Positions 1 to 7,675 are shown, counted from the first letter of the stretch. The stretch is 9,615 nt of DNA from Polyangiaceae bacterium (GCA_022447485.1 JAKVCH010000088.1:1-9615), one strand, 5' to 3'. The notes: generated by a model from the sequence alone, not told the origin. Made by a program: numbers and translations.

Positions 1-1186
1 CGCCAAAGTTTTCGCGAGAACTATCGTATAGAAACGGACTTTCATCCCCAAAACTGCTCACCTGACCATTCAGCTCATCATAAATGACCAATCCAGCATC
101 CTTGTAGTCATCCGGCGAACATCTACCGTAGGAATTGGCATTCTCTCGATAGAGCAAGTAGTCGTCGCGAATCTGCAGCTGCATGCCGCACCCGCTCCCC
201 ATCCCTGCACCAGTCGCAGTTAACTCAAAGAAACCTTGCTCCCCCTCGGCGAGTAGGTGAACCACGCCCGTACTGCCTCCGTAGGTGGAAACAAATTCTT
301 GAGTGATTTGGGCGGCATCAGGACGCACCGTCACTTCTGAATCAGTGAATTCATCGAAGTTCGCATCTATGCCCCACTCGCCACCCACCGAGTAAACCGT
401 CGACCAAACTTCCAACCTCTGCCCTGGACCGACAATGGAGAGCGTCGACGGACCATTCTGCTGAGCATCAACCACGTAGAGAGTGTCTCCCTGAGCACCC
501 AGGGCTAACCAGGACTCACTCTCTTCGTTCAGTGGACCTGCACCGAGCGCAGCTGCACAGGAAAGAAGATAATCGACCTCTGGCTGGAAAAGAGAGCCAT
601 CGGGAAATTCGCGGTCGAGGCTAAAGTCGAGCTCCGCGTAGGCCTCGTAATTGATACCGTCGAGTAGCCTTGACTCCGTCGCTGTAGCGTCGAGGCAGGG
701 AATGTACCTTTTCTCTCCTGGAGCGCCCATCAACTCAAAGAGTCGTTGGTCGACTTGAGCAAGCGTGTTCTGAAAAGCAGTTGGCCCAGCCGTGAAAAAC
801 CGTTGTTTGACTTCTTGAATCGCCCGACAGCTCTCGGAGATAGGCCCTTCTGATTCACATCCACCGGCAGCTGCGCCACCTGCGCCGCCTTGGCCCTGTT
901 CGTCTCGTCGAGTCTCTCGCAGAGCAAGGGGAATCTGCTCACCTGCCAATGCCGCAAGCGATTGGACTTGAAAGACGGGAAGCTGCAGCGCGGACTGGCT
1001 TGGTGCCAAAGGACCTCGAGTATTTCCAGCTCGGGATGGTGTGCTCTTCGTGCCCGGAGTTTCCTGGCCTTCGCTTTGCTCTTCGTTGGAATCAACAATC
1101 TCGCTACAAGCAAAAGCCAGAATCACCAATAAAATAAAACCGCTCCGACCATAGTGAGAGCTCAAGTCTTGATCCGTCTTCTTCAT
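1..1186 (-). CDS. Unrecognised secreted lipoprotein, C-terminus outside window (partial)
   Basis: The minus-strand frame starting at the ATG at 1184-1186 stays open for 395 codons to the window edge. A G-rich stretch (AAGGGGGGA) lies a few bases before this ATG and serves as ribosome binding site. The N-terminus (MKKTDQDLSSHYGR) is followed by a short hydrophobic run ending in the lipobox-like LAFAC, with Cys27 as the likely lipidated residue, so export to the cell envelope is expected. Residues about 30-105 are low-complexity, rich in Gln, Ser, Gly and Ala, and look like a linker. The region from about 110 on is more structured, with Cys at 110, 120, 164, 210, 333 and 356, and acidic segments such as residues 344-375. 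I recognise no domain and give no function. The next gene upstream (1428-3185) is also a lipoprotein on the same strand, but 241 bases with a likely terminator separate them. Confidence 0.85.
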   Translation of the reverse strand, partial: MKKTDQDLSSHYGRSGFILLVILAFACSEIVDSNEEQSEGQETPGTKSTPSRAGNTRGPLAPSQSALQLPVFQVQSLAALAGEQIPLALRETRRDEQGQGGAGGAAAGGCESEGPISESCRAIQEVKQRFFTAGPTAFQNTLAQVDQRLFELMGAPGEKRYIPCLDATATESRLLDGINYEAYAELDFSLDREFPDGSLFQPEVDYLLSCAAALGAGPLNEESESWLALGAQGDTLYVVDAQQNGPSTLSIVGPGQRLEVWSTVYSVGGEWGIDANFDEFTDSEVTVRPDAAQITQEFVSTYGGSTGVVHLLAEGEQGFFELTATGAGMGSGCGMQLQIRDDYLLYRENANSYGRCSPDDYKDAGLVIYDELNGQVSSFGDESPFLYDSSRENFG

Positions 1187-1331
1187 TCTTCCCCCCTTCA
1201 GTTCTTCAGTCGGACAAAAAGAAAGAGGAGGAGAAGAGAGTCCTTTACCCCCGATTTCTTATCGCCGCTGGCTGCGTTTTCTGAGCAGGGATGGGTACGG
1301 TCGCTGGGGTGAGTGAATAAGTGTCTTGAGC

Positions 1332-1367
1332 TCATTTTTTCAGAGAAATGACTCCTCTAAAAAATGA
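1332..1367 (-). terminator. Stem-loop terminator candidate between the two lipoprotein genes
   Basis: An inverted repeat pairs TCATTTTTT + AGAG (1332-1345, with one unpaired C at 1341) with CTCT + AAAAAATGA (1355-1367) around a 9-base loop. The stem therefore has 13 pairs and carries an A-tract on one side and a T-tract on the other, as in a bidirectional intrinsic terminator. It lies about 60 bases beyond the stop of the 1428-3185 gene. The stem is AT-rich rather than GC-rich, which lowers confidence. A second small palindrome, CGAGATA/TATCTCG at 1402-1417, lies between it and the stop codon. The rest of the 1187-1427 gap must hold the promoter of the 1-1186 gene, but I see no clear -35/-10 pair. 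Confidence 0.5.
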
Positions 1368-1427
1368 CTATTGTTTCGGCAACTGTCTCTCACATCGGCT
1401 CCGAGATAAATATCTCGAAGCCTGTCA

Positions 1428-3185
1428 TTAGCGGATATTAAGAATTCGACAGCCTCGACATTGGGCAGGAGCTCCCTCAGCAGACTCATCACACTCTTCG
1501 TCTTCTGACACAAATCCGTCGCCGCAAAACCCGTCCTCTAGGCGACAACCAGGACCACATTCGTTGTAACCGCCATCGTTCACGCCGTCGTCACATTCCT
1601 CACCGGCGGCAACGACCCCATCGCCGCACTGGCTGACACATTGCGAACGCGGCGTATCAAAGCCGCTCAGGCTTAGCCGAAAGGTTGAACCTGCGCCCAT
1701 TCGTTCCGCATGAAATATCTTGATCTCGTAAACATTGCCGGGACTCATGCCGTATGCGGGCTCTGAGCCTTTGAGCAAGACACTGCCGCCCTCGATTGCG
1801 TGGGTGCCGCCCAGATCCAAAGCCAAACGACCATTCACGAAAACCCAAACGTCATCGTCTCCAGAAAATTGCAGGCGTGCATTCGTCGACTCTTCGAAAG
1901 CAAACCAATAGGCAACCTCGGAGCTAAACTTAAAATTATGTGGCCGCTTCTGATAACCAATCAGCATATTTTCATAGATCGTCGTACCATCGCTACCATA
2001 GCCACCAGAAAAACCGGCTTGAGCGGCACTGCCGCCCGTCCGAGCACCCTCAATTCCGTCAACAGGGAAGAAGAAAGGGGTACCTAAGAAAGGACCACAC
2101 CAAGGACTCTTGCCGCACTTCCAATGGCCTCTCTGCTTGAGAAGCCACTTCTCACCATTGGCTCCCCAGCGGTTCGTAAAGACGCCATTGCCGTTATCGT
2201 AAAGCACTAACTCTGTTGCATGAGTCGTCGACTTCGCGGTGTCCTGGTACCAACTATTCAGCTGAGCAGTACAGAAGCGCCCGCCATTCGTTGGCACAGG
2301 CTTACCGTCCACCAGCTGGTTCTTCACCAAGCCCTTCACAACTCTCTTTGCGTCGCAGCCGCCATTCCCAGAAAAGCCGGGGCCGTTAGTGTCAAAATCT
2401 CGGTAAACGGCTGGCACCCTCAGCATACATTCACCGGCGGCACTCCGTTCACACTCGGGTGTCTTCGACTCACAGAGATATCCCTCCTCGATCTGACAGC
2501 TTGAGTTGCAGCCATCACCATCGAGAAGGTTGCCATCATCACATTCTTCGAGGTCACCCAGTAAAATACCGTCACCACAGTCCGAGGTACAGGCACCTGC
2601 AGAACAATCCGGCGCAAAGCGACAGTTGGGTGTGCAGCCCTCTTGCCCCGGCTCACACATTTCTGTGCCTTCAACAATGCCATCTCCGCAAGTCGTCGTC
2701 GTGCAAAGACCGGTCTCGTCGCATTGATAGCCATCCTCTAACTTGCAGAATTCATTGCAGCCATCGTCGGCATCCTTATTGCCGTCGTCGCATTGTTCAG
2801 GGAATTGGAGTTGAGCGTCACCACAGATCGCAAAGCGGTTACAGGCTGCGCCCGGTTCCGGGCAAATGAAGCCGGGATCAATGCCGAGGCAATTTTCGAA
2901 ACATCCGGGACCATCCTTGCCCCCATCGTCGCAGACCTCGTCTTCATCCAACTGACCATCTCCGCAGTTCGGAGGAGCCTCACCATTTGCATCGTTGGAG
3001 CTTTGTCCTCCGGCGCCCAGTTCGAGATTGAGTCCTCCGCCGGGAGTGTTGGGAGAACTGCCCTCTGAGAGCTCCGGGGTCCCGACGGGCACACCATCGT
3101 CATTAAGCGGAATTCGCCCAGACGAACAAGCCGAAAGGGCAACGAATAGAGAGCCAAGAGCAAAGAAAGAGACGTATCGATTCAT
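1428..3185 (-). CDS. Cysteine-rich lipoprotein with DUF4215-type repeats and a fibro-slime domain
   Basis: A 585-residue exported protein. I chose the ATG at 3183-3185 because it gives a clean lipoprotein signal (MNRYVSFFALGSLFVALSAC, Cys20 lipidated) and has AGGTG 8 bases upstream; the frame is open 21 codons further up, without such features. Residues 21-72 are a Pro/Ser/Gly/Asn linker. Residues 74-245 hold four or five cysteine-rich repeats of the CGDG...E.CDDGN...DGC...C type (starting at Cys74, Cys121, Cys166 and Cys203), matching the DUF4215/myxobacterial cysteine-rich repeat family. Residues about 254-510 look like a fibro-slime domain: near the start LRVPAVYRDF, later FSGDDDVWVFVNGRLALDLG at 440-459, a hallmark also shared with PA14-like folds. 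Two more cysteine repeats follow (520-553, 554-579). Family members are surface proteins thought to bind carbohydrate or matrix. The ligand here is unknown. The gene is divergent from 3389-4267. Confidence 0.92.
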   Translation of the reverse strand: MNRYVSFFALGSLFVALSACSSGRIPLNDDGVPVGTPELSEGSSPNTPGGGLNLELGAGGQSSNDANGEAPPNCGDGQLDEDEVCDDGGKDGPGCFENCLGIDPGFICPEPGAACNRFAICGDAQLQFPEQCDDGNKDADDGCNEFCKLEDGYQCDETGLCTTTTCGDGIVEGTEMCEPGQEGCTPNCRFAPDCSAGACTSDCGDGILLGDLEECDDGNLLDGDGCNSSCQIEEGYLCESKTPECERSAAGECMLRVPAVYRDFDTNGPGFSGNGGCDAKRVVKGLVKNQLVDGKPVPTNGGRFCTAQLNSWYQDTAKSTTHATELVLYDNGNGVFTNRWGANGEKWLLKQRGHWKCGKSPWCGPFLGTPFFFPVDGIEGARTGGSAAQAGFSGGYGSDGTTIYENMLIGYQKRPHNFKFSSEVAYWFAFEESTNARLQFSGDDDVWVFVNGRLALDLGGTHAIEGGSVLLKGSEPAYGMSPGNVYEIKIFHAERMGAGSTFRLSLSGFDTPRSQCVSQCGDGVVAAGEECDDGVNDGGYNECGPGCRLEDGFCGDGFVSEDEECDESAEGAPAQCRGCRILNIR

Positions 3186-3388
3186 TGTAAAAGCACCTGA
3201 ATCCCCCTCAATTAAGCTGGAATGAAATTTCTCAAATGCTCGCTTCATTCTGAGAAAGCAGCAAATTTCCGAGAAAAAAATCTAAAATTCGTTCATATCT
3301 ACAATTGGACTTTAATCGCGGAATAAGATCGGACAGCGGACAGTTGTAACCTGCGGCTGGGAAAGAATGATCTGCCAGGGAGAAAGTG
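3186..3388. promoter_or_regulatory. Divergent intergenic region with promoters for both neighbours
   Basis: This 203-base AT-rich gap lies between two diverging start codons, so it must hold promoters for both genes. On the plus strand TACAAT (3300-3305) is a good -10-like hexamer, but there is no matching -35 at the usual distance. AGGGAG at 3377-3382 is a strong ribosome binding site for the plus-strand gene. On the minus strand AGGTG before 3185 serves the lipoprotein gene. I see no convincing operator palindrome. Confidence 0.4.
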
Positions 3389-4267
3389 ATGACGAGTCTA
3401 CCGAGTGAGCACAGTGATAGCTCGAATGAGCCTAACTCAGATTGGTTTCAACTCTTCTCGAGCGGTTCCGCAGTCGGCTACAAGAAACGTGTTGGACGCC
3501 TCGACCTCTATTCCCGCGATGGCTACGCCTGGTCAGGAAAGAAGCAGGAGTACGAGCTAGCGGCTCGACAGTCCTCCCTGCGTCTGAATTCAGGTCAGCG
3601 CATCTTCCACGGCGACATTATTGCCTGGTCAGCTTCGTCGGATGATGAAGGTCAGCTACAGCTCGTCATCGTCGATGAAACAGGTGAGACGCACGTTGGC
3701 TCACAAAATTCCTCGCAGCTCGTCCGGGCTACCGAATTACAGCACGGGCAACGAAGGCCTACTGCCCAAAAGCGGGTCGGCTCAATCTTCATTCACCCTC
3801 ACTACCGCCAGGTCTTCGACACTCCCCTCCATTCCTATCTCGAGAAAGACGTTCGCTTGGGTGGAACTCCGCTCCGCCTTGCTTTGGCCCTCAGCTTAGG
3901 AGTACTGCTGACTGCACTACTCCAGTTCTATTTGAATAGCGGAGTCGATCCCCTGATCTGCCTTGTTGGTGGATTCATCAGCACCCTCGTTGGCAGCATC
4001 CTGGAGGTGCGCATCTTCCAGGCTCACCTGAGCCGCTACTTTCTGCTCCAGGTAGCGCCTCGAGCGGCCCTCTACAATGGCGTCATTTTCTCAAGCGCTT
4101 ACGCTCTGGCAGCATTGGCGACCGTCCCTGGACTTCCTCAGCAGCTGGGAGGACAAATTCTCGGTGCTCTGGCAGCGTTTATTTTCGGCTACTTGCTTAG
4201 CTTTGCCATCATTGCCATCGGTGGAAATATTGTTCAGCACTATCGAATCGGTAGCCCGTCGAATTAG
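3389..4267 (+). CDS. Unrecognised protein with soluble N-terminal half and four C-terminal membrane segments
   Basis: A 292-residue protein of unknown function. ATG at 3389 is preferred over the adjacent in-frame GTG at 3386, because AGGGAG (3377-3382) is then 6 bases away instead of 3. There is no signal peptide. Residues 1-18 are polar and Ser/Asn-rich. Residues about 20-118 alternate hydrophobic and polar residues, suggesting a small beta-rich domain (for example GRLDLYSRDGYAWSG and LQLVIVDETGE). This might be PH-like, but I cannot support that from motifs. A basic stretch (about 120-160) leads into four hydrophobic segments near 162-181, 186-206, 228-247 and 254-278, with short loops. The pattern suggests an inner-membrane protein with a cytoplasmic front domain. 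It is the only plus-strand gene in the window and converges on the MFS gene ending at 4338, 70 bases away. I see no obvious intrinsic terminator in that gap. Confidence 0.85.
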   Translation: MTSLPSEHSDSSNEPNSDWFQLFSSGSAVGYKKRVGRLDLYSRDGYAWSGKKQEYELAARQSSLRLNSGQRIFHGDIIAWSASSDDEGQLQLVIVDETGETHVGSQNSSQLVRATELQHGQRRPTAQKRVGSIFIHPHYRQVFDTPLHSYLEKDVRLGGTPLRLALALSLGVLLTALLQFYLNSGVDPLICLVGGFISTLVGSILEVRIFQAHLSRYFLLQVAPRAALYNGVIFSSAYALAALATVPGLPQQLGGQILGALAAFIFGYLLSFAIIAIGGNIVQHYRIGSPSN

Positions 4268-4337
4268 GCAGGAACTCAAGAGCACAATCGACTCAACCCG
4301 TCAGCGAAAAAGCGCAGAAAAACACTCTCTCACCGAC

Positions 4338-5645
4338 TTAACCCTCGACTATTTCTTTGGTGGGGGCTGCTGGCACCAACCGACCGAGCGCGAGGTAAAG
4401 AACGACACCACTCACGCAGAGTGCTCCTGCCACAATCGGCATCGCGCGGACAGAAGCCACCGTATTCTGGGCCGATAACAGACTCGTGATGAACAGTGCT
4501 AACCCATTCAGCGCCTTCACAATGAAGTTGTAGACCCCGAAGTACATGCTGGTTGACTTGAATTCACTCAGCTCTGCAGATCGGGCGATAGCTTCTCCTT
4601 CGAGCCCGAGGATAAATGCTGTGCCCGGACCGGCCAAAGCAAAGGCAATCATGGCCGTTGTCATCGCCGATCCAACGATTGCCTGTCCGAGAAAACCAGC
4701 TCCCATATAGGCCGCCCCAAGAGCAAAAGAAGCCAAAAGACTGGCCTTTTCCCACCCTACCCGCCGAGCAAATGATGGGACAAAGGGAAAGATAGCAAAC
4801 GCCGCTAACAACATTGGCGTCATCAGAGAGGTGACATCTCCCTCATCACCGTGGAGCAAATCGACAGCAATGTACGCAGCGGAGGCTGTCATCACCGTGA
4901 ACGACATTTGCGAACCAGCGAAGAGAATGATCACTCGAACGAAGCGTAGATCTTTCAATGATGCTCCTAGAGACTGAAAGAGAGGCGGCGCCTTCTTGAC
5001 TTCGACCTGCTCAATCCCCCGGGGCGCTGCAAAGTAGGGTAAACACATCAACCCCGCTCCGAAGACCGCCAGAGCAACAGCTGTCCCCCAATAGCCCATA
5101 CTTTGGACCATCTTCGGACTTGCAACAGCAGTGATTGCCGTTGCCAATAAGACACCGATGCCCAATGAATTACTCAAACGAGAGCGGGTCTTCTCGTCAC
5201 CTTGAGAATAATCATCGACGAGAGACCAGTAGGGAATGGCGTACAATGTGTAGCCGACGAAAAAAAGAAACATACCACTCGCCATGAGGACCCAACGAAG
5301 TGTCATCGGCATGGCGTGATTCGGGGCAAAAATGAGTGCGAGGCTGAACGGTGGGATTAAAAAAGAAAACCACAATAGAGAACGCCGCTGCCGCCCTTTG
5401 GCTACCCAATGATCGCCCAAAGCACCAGCTATGGGATCACTCACCCCATCAAATATTCGAAATGCGAAAAACATCATTCCGACGATCGTGCCAACCAATA
5501 GCGCCCCAGTATCGGTGCCTTTCCCACTGTCTGAATAATAATTCAGCCACTGGAAGAAGTACCTGGCTAAAAGCATCACTCCCAGCTGTCCAGTGCCGTA
5601 GAGGGATACCTTTCGCCATGAGAGAACCGCTGATTGTTGCGTCAT
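4338..5645 (-). CDS. GPH/MelB-type cation:solute symporter (MFS)
   Basis: A 435-residue membrane protein of the glycoside-pentoside-hexuronide:cation symporter family within the MFS, the usual length for the family. The family signature after membrane segment 2 is clear: R63-I-F-D66-G-V-S-D70-P, corresponding to Arg52, Asp55 and Asp59 of the melibiose carrier MelB, where the aspartates form the Na+/H+ site. It is followed by the loop GDHWVAKGRQRR (77-88). PYWSLVDD (138-145) and TRSRLSN (153-159) are also typical. Hydrophobic segments occur along the whole chain, consistent with 12 helices. With the cation residues intact it is probably an active symporter, but the substrate cannot be told: no glycosidase or sugar-catabolism gene is nearby. 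The ATG at 5643-5645 is forced by an in-frame TAA three codons upstream. It has no good ribosome binding site, so translation may be weak or a later start may be used. Confidence 0.9.
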   Translation of the reverse strand: MTQQSAVLSWRKVSLYGTGQLGVMLLARYFFQWLNYYSDSGKGTDTGALLVGTIVGMMFFAFRIFDGVSDPIAGALGDHWVAKGRQRRSLLWFSFLIPPFSLALIFAPNHAMPMTLRWVLMASGMFLFFVGYTLYAIPYWSLVDDYSQGDEKTRSRLSNSLGIGVLLATAITAVASPKMVQSMGYWGTAVALAVFGAGLMCLPYFAAPRGIEQVEVKKAPPLFQSLGASLKDLRFVRVIILFAGSQMSFTVMTASAAYIAVDLLHGDEGDVTSLMTPMLLAAFAIFPFVPSFARRVGWEKASLLASFALGAAYMGAGFLGQAIVGSAMTTAMIAFALAGPGTAFILGLEGEAIARSAELSEFKSTSMYFGVYNFIVKALNGLALFITSLLSAQNTVASVRAMPIVAGALCVSGVVLYLALGRLVPAAPTKEIVEG

Positions 5646-5668
5646 GGGCCGTTATTAACATGGTTCGA

Positions 5669-5710
5669 GCTCTAAGCCCTACCAGAAAGAGCTCACGGGA
5701 TTCTTAGAGC
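5669..5710 (-). promoter_or_regulatory. Inverted repeat just upstream of the GPH symporter start
   Basis: GCTCTAAG at 5669-5676 and CTTAGAGC at 5703-5710 form a perfect 8-base inverted repeat. Directly inside one arm and three bases inside the other, CCC/GGG can add three more pairs. It ends 24 bases before the symporter start codon on the minus strand. It could be an operator or a leader hairpin. The rest of the 5646-5854 gap shows no tRNA or other gene. A weak hairpin at 5823-5841 (GGAG/CTCC) follows the 5855-6124 gene. Confidence 0.4.
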
Positions 5711-5854
5711 CCAAAGCCTTCTTCGGAGCACGCCCGAACGAGAGAGCAGATGCCCGGCCCAAGACAGCCACCGGAGCCGAAGCGACAGGAGTCTTTCTCG
5801 CTTACGCGGTGTAGCGCTAAACGGAGTCTTCGAGAGTCTCCCTAGCTCAGCTCT

Positions 5855-6124
5855 TTAATTCAATCCCTGAGGAGTGAGCTCAAAAAACTCGTGGCTCAGG
5901 CCCATCTCGTTTTCCATGTGATGGAACTCATCGCTCTTCAACAGTGCCTGCAGTGCCGGGCGATCAAAGACATCGGCCGTAACCATTGCGGTTCGCTCAT
6001 CGACCCTACCAACGACAGCATCTTTCATGAAATGAGCCTGTCGCTCCTTATCGCCGTCAAAAGCCTCTTTCCACTCTGCATACTTAGGTTCTTTCATATG
6101 CACGATAATCATTGTGTTCAGCAT
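5855..6124 (-). CDS. Small protein resembling dimeric alpha-beta barrel (ABM-like) family
   Basis: An 89-residue cytosolic protein without signal or membrane segment. The first ATG (6122-6124) is chosen because GGGAG lies 7 bases upstream. The layout fits one ferredoxin-like half of a dimeric alpha-beta barrel: strand MIIVHM (5-10), helix around YAEWKEAFD (15-23), strands in DAVVGRVDERTAMVTADVFD (35-54), helix from RPALQALLKSDEFHHMENEMG (55-75), and final strand EFFELT (79-84). Small stand-alone proteins of this shape with a V.H.V.D...WK..FD-like start are common, and most have no known reaction. Some act as monooxygenases or heme-binding proteins, but I see no diagnostic catalytic residue. 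The gene stands alone between the symporter and the channel with its own untranslated flanks. The assignment rests on predicted fold pattern, not on a firm motif. Confidence 0.75.
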   Translation of the reverse strand: MLNTMIIVHMKEPKYAEWKEAFDGDKERQAHFMKDAVVGRVDERTAMVTADVFDRPALQALLKSDEFHHMENEMGLSHEFFELTPQGLN

Positions 6125-6284
6125 TCCGTCACTCCCTTCCCCGTTCGCAAGACCGGTGAACGGCCGAAGAACAAGGAACTTGAACCAATTATTGTCTCAG
6201 CCCAGGAAAAAGAAGCTCTTGGGGCCCAGCTAAGATTCTACGCCAGTCTATGCTTGCACGGCGCCATCATTTTCAGCATCGCCT

Positions 6285-6301
6285 GCACTCCAGAAGAGCG
6301 C
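6285..6301 (-). terminator. Weak hairpin just after the channel gene
   Basis: Read on the minus strand, GCGCTC (6301-6296) can pair with GAGTGC (6290-6285), with one G-U pair and a 5-base loop, starting three bases after the channel stop codon. There is no U-tract, so it is at best a weak or Rho-assisted terminator. The rest of 6125-6284 holds the upstream region of the small gene at 5855-6124. TAGAAT on the minus strand there resembles a -10 box but lacks a -35. Confidence 0.25.
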
Positions 6302-6304
6302 TAC

Positions 6305-7513
6305 CTAAGGACCCAAGTAGCGGGACGTGAGATTCTGCCAGTACACTTCATCCGACTGATGCTTCAGAAGCTCAGTATTGATCTCTTCTCTTAGCCAGCT
6401 GCCCGTGGGCAAAGCGATCCCATAATTTTGAGGATTAAAGACCACATCAAGAATCGTCACTTGCTCACTCAGCGCCCCCGTACGGTAATACTGTAGAATG
6501 GCGCGATCATGAACAAATGCATCCACCTCGCCCTTCGCGGCCGCTTCCAATCCCGCTTGCACCGAGGCGAACTCTCGCGGCCGAATACTCCTTTTCCGCA
6601 AATAACGTTCAGCAGATGAATTCGTCAGTGTGCCCACTTTCACGTGGGGCAAGTCCGCTGGTCCTTTCACGCGAGTTTCCAGGCTATTGACGGTAATTGA
6701 GGACGCAATACCCGCCGTAAAGAATGAGATAATAATAATCGCAGCAAACATCCAAATCAGTCCCAATACGCGACCTAACGCTGTCTTGGGAGCGGCATCC
6801 CCATAGCCCACGGTTGTCATGGTCACAGCCGACCACCAAAACCCATCCCAAATACCTTTTGGTCCTCGCGAGAAGTCACTCGCTGTCGCTCTTCGCTCCA
6901 ATAACCAGATGCCAATCCCAATCACAAAAAGGACGCCGATCAATCCAGCTAGGTAGCCGAGAAATCGTGATGAGAACAAGGAACGAATGACAGTGAACAC
7001 TGGGTTCGATTCTCCGGACGCTCCGACGGCAATACCGAGACCCGTATAGAAAAACGAATGAGTAAAATCGACTCGCTTCTCGCGCTCGGAAGTGACGCTA
7101 ATCGCAGCTACGGCAGCATCGACGTCTCGATTTTCAGTAGCTCGAAGCAAACCTTCGATATCATATTCTTTTAACTCATACTTCAGACCCAGTTGATGGG
7201 CGAGATCTTTCCAAAGGTCGATACTAATGCCGCTCCACTCTCCCTCTTGATTACGAAATGAAAATGGTGGGGCCTCCTTTGTGGCAACAATTAACTGTCG
7301 CCGATGGGGCGTTTCTTTCGACAGTCGAGCTACGACTGGAATCTTCGCCTCGACCAGCGACTCTTTCTCTAGCGGACTAGGCTCCTGAAGCGCGACCTCA
7401 TTGTCCGCGGCAGTCTCCTCAGCAGAGAGAGCCACCGGGCAATTCAGCGAAAGATAGCTACCGAACACAATGAGAAGCGATAGAAATCGAATGATTTTTT
7501 CCAACCCAGTCAT
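6305..7513 (-). CDS. GluR0-like ligand-gated potassium channel (substrate-binding domain split by a pore)
   Basis: A 402-residue exported membrane protein (numbering from the ATG at 7511-7513; an in-frame GTG lies three codons upstream). A signal peptide ends near VALSA (27-31), followed by a polar linker to about 70. The substrate-binding fold (SBP_bac_3 type) begins at LIVATKEAPPFSFR (74-87) and includes TSEREKRVDFTHSF (131-144), where Arg134 is the position that binds the amino-acid carboxylate in this family. It is interrupted by M1 (about 175-196), a pore helix and the filter T224-V-G-Y-G-D229, and M2 (about 237-262). The second lobe runs from about 280 to 395, with D326 in VDAFVHDR at the usual amino-group-binding position. 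This is the order seen in Synechocystis GluR0 and ionotropic glutamate receptors without the third helix. A GYG filter predicts K+ selectivity. The ligand is probably an amino acid but cannot be fixed from sequence. Confidence 0.93.
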   Translation of the reverse strand: MTGLEKIIRFLSLLIVFGSYLSLNCPVALSAEETAADNEVALQEPSPLEKESLVEAKIPVVARLSKETPHRRQLIVATKEAPPFSFRNQEGEWSGISIDLWKDLAHQLGLKYELKEYDIEGLLRATENRDVDAAVAAISVTSEREKRVDFTHSFFYTGLGIAVGASGESNPVFTVIRSLFSSRFLGYLAGLIGVLFVIGIGIWLLERRATASDFSRGPKGIWDGFWWSAVTMTTVGYGDAAPKTALGRVLGLIWMFAAIIIISFFTAGIASSITVNSLETRVKGPADLPHVKVGTLTNSSAERYLRKRSIRPREFASVQAGLEAAAKGEVDAFVHDRAILQYYRTGALSEQVTILDVVFNPQNYGIALPTGSWLREEINTELLKHQSDEVYWQNLTSRYLGP

Positions 7514-7554
7514 AGATTCCACGTTAAACTACCCCAGCTCCCAGCTCAATTTAA

Positions 7555-7564
7555 TCTACGTAGA
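7555..7564. promoter_or_regulatory. Perfect 10-base palindrome upstream of the channel gene
   Basis: TCTACGTAGA is a perfect palindrome 41 bases before the channel start codon on the minus strand. Nearby (7533-7548) the motif CCCAGCTC or a close variant occurs twice in a row. Its place suits an operator, but a 10-base palindrome can arise by chance. Confidence 0.25.
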
Positions 7565-7645
7565 ATTCATCCAGTTGCCGGAAGTCGCCTCAGGAAAAGC
7601 CACCAGCGCCTCTCGCGACTCCTCAATCACTCGGCTCAGAAGTCG

Positions 7646-7675
7646 GCCAGCAGGGGCTCAAAGCCCTCCACTGGC
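7646..7675 (-). terminator. Two-part hairpin between the MFS and channel genes
   Basis: GCCAG (7646-7650) pairs with CTGGC (7671-7675), and inside it GGGCT (7654-7658) pairs with AGCCC (7662-7666) around a CAA loop, with 3- and 4-base internal loops between the two helices. It lies about 75 bases beyond the stop of the 7749-9011 gene and over 130 bases before the channel start. The GC-rich stem suits a terminator for the MFS transcript, but no T-run follows on either strand. Confidence 0.35.

Noticed and set aside
730..1113. Minus-strand 127-codon frame inside the first lipoprotein gene
   Set aside because: It is a shifted frame of the longer open frame 1-1186, which starts with a ribosome binding site and a lipoprotein signal; this one is rich in Arg and has neither.
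2459..2869. Plus-strand open frames opposite the cysteine-repeat region
   Set aside because: The Cys codons of the repeats leave the antisense frames free of stops; the translations are low-complexity His/Ser/Arg without any domain.
3367..3408. 14-codon frame (ATG at 3367) overlapping the start of the plus-strand membrane protein gene
   Set aside because: It has no ribosome binding site of its own and the sequence is not informative; overlap with the AGGGAG region is likely chance.
5646..5700. tRNA-like GGTTCGA stretch near 5662
   Set aside because: No acceptor stem, anticodon arm or CCA-proximal pairing can be built around it.
5891..6394. Plus-strand open frame of 167 codons spanning the gap between the small protein and the channel
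   Set aside because: It lies antisense over both the 5855-6124 gene and the end of the channel gene, has no domain character, and both minus-strand genes are well supported.
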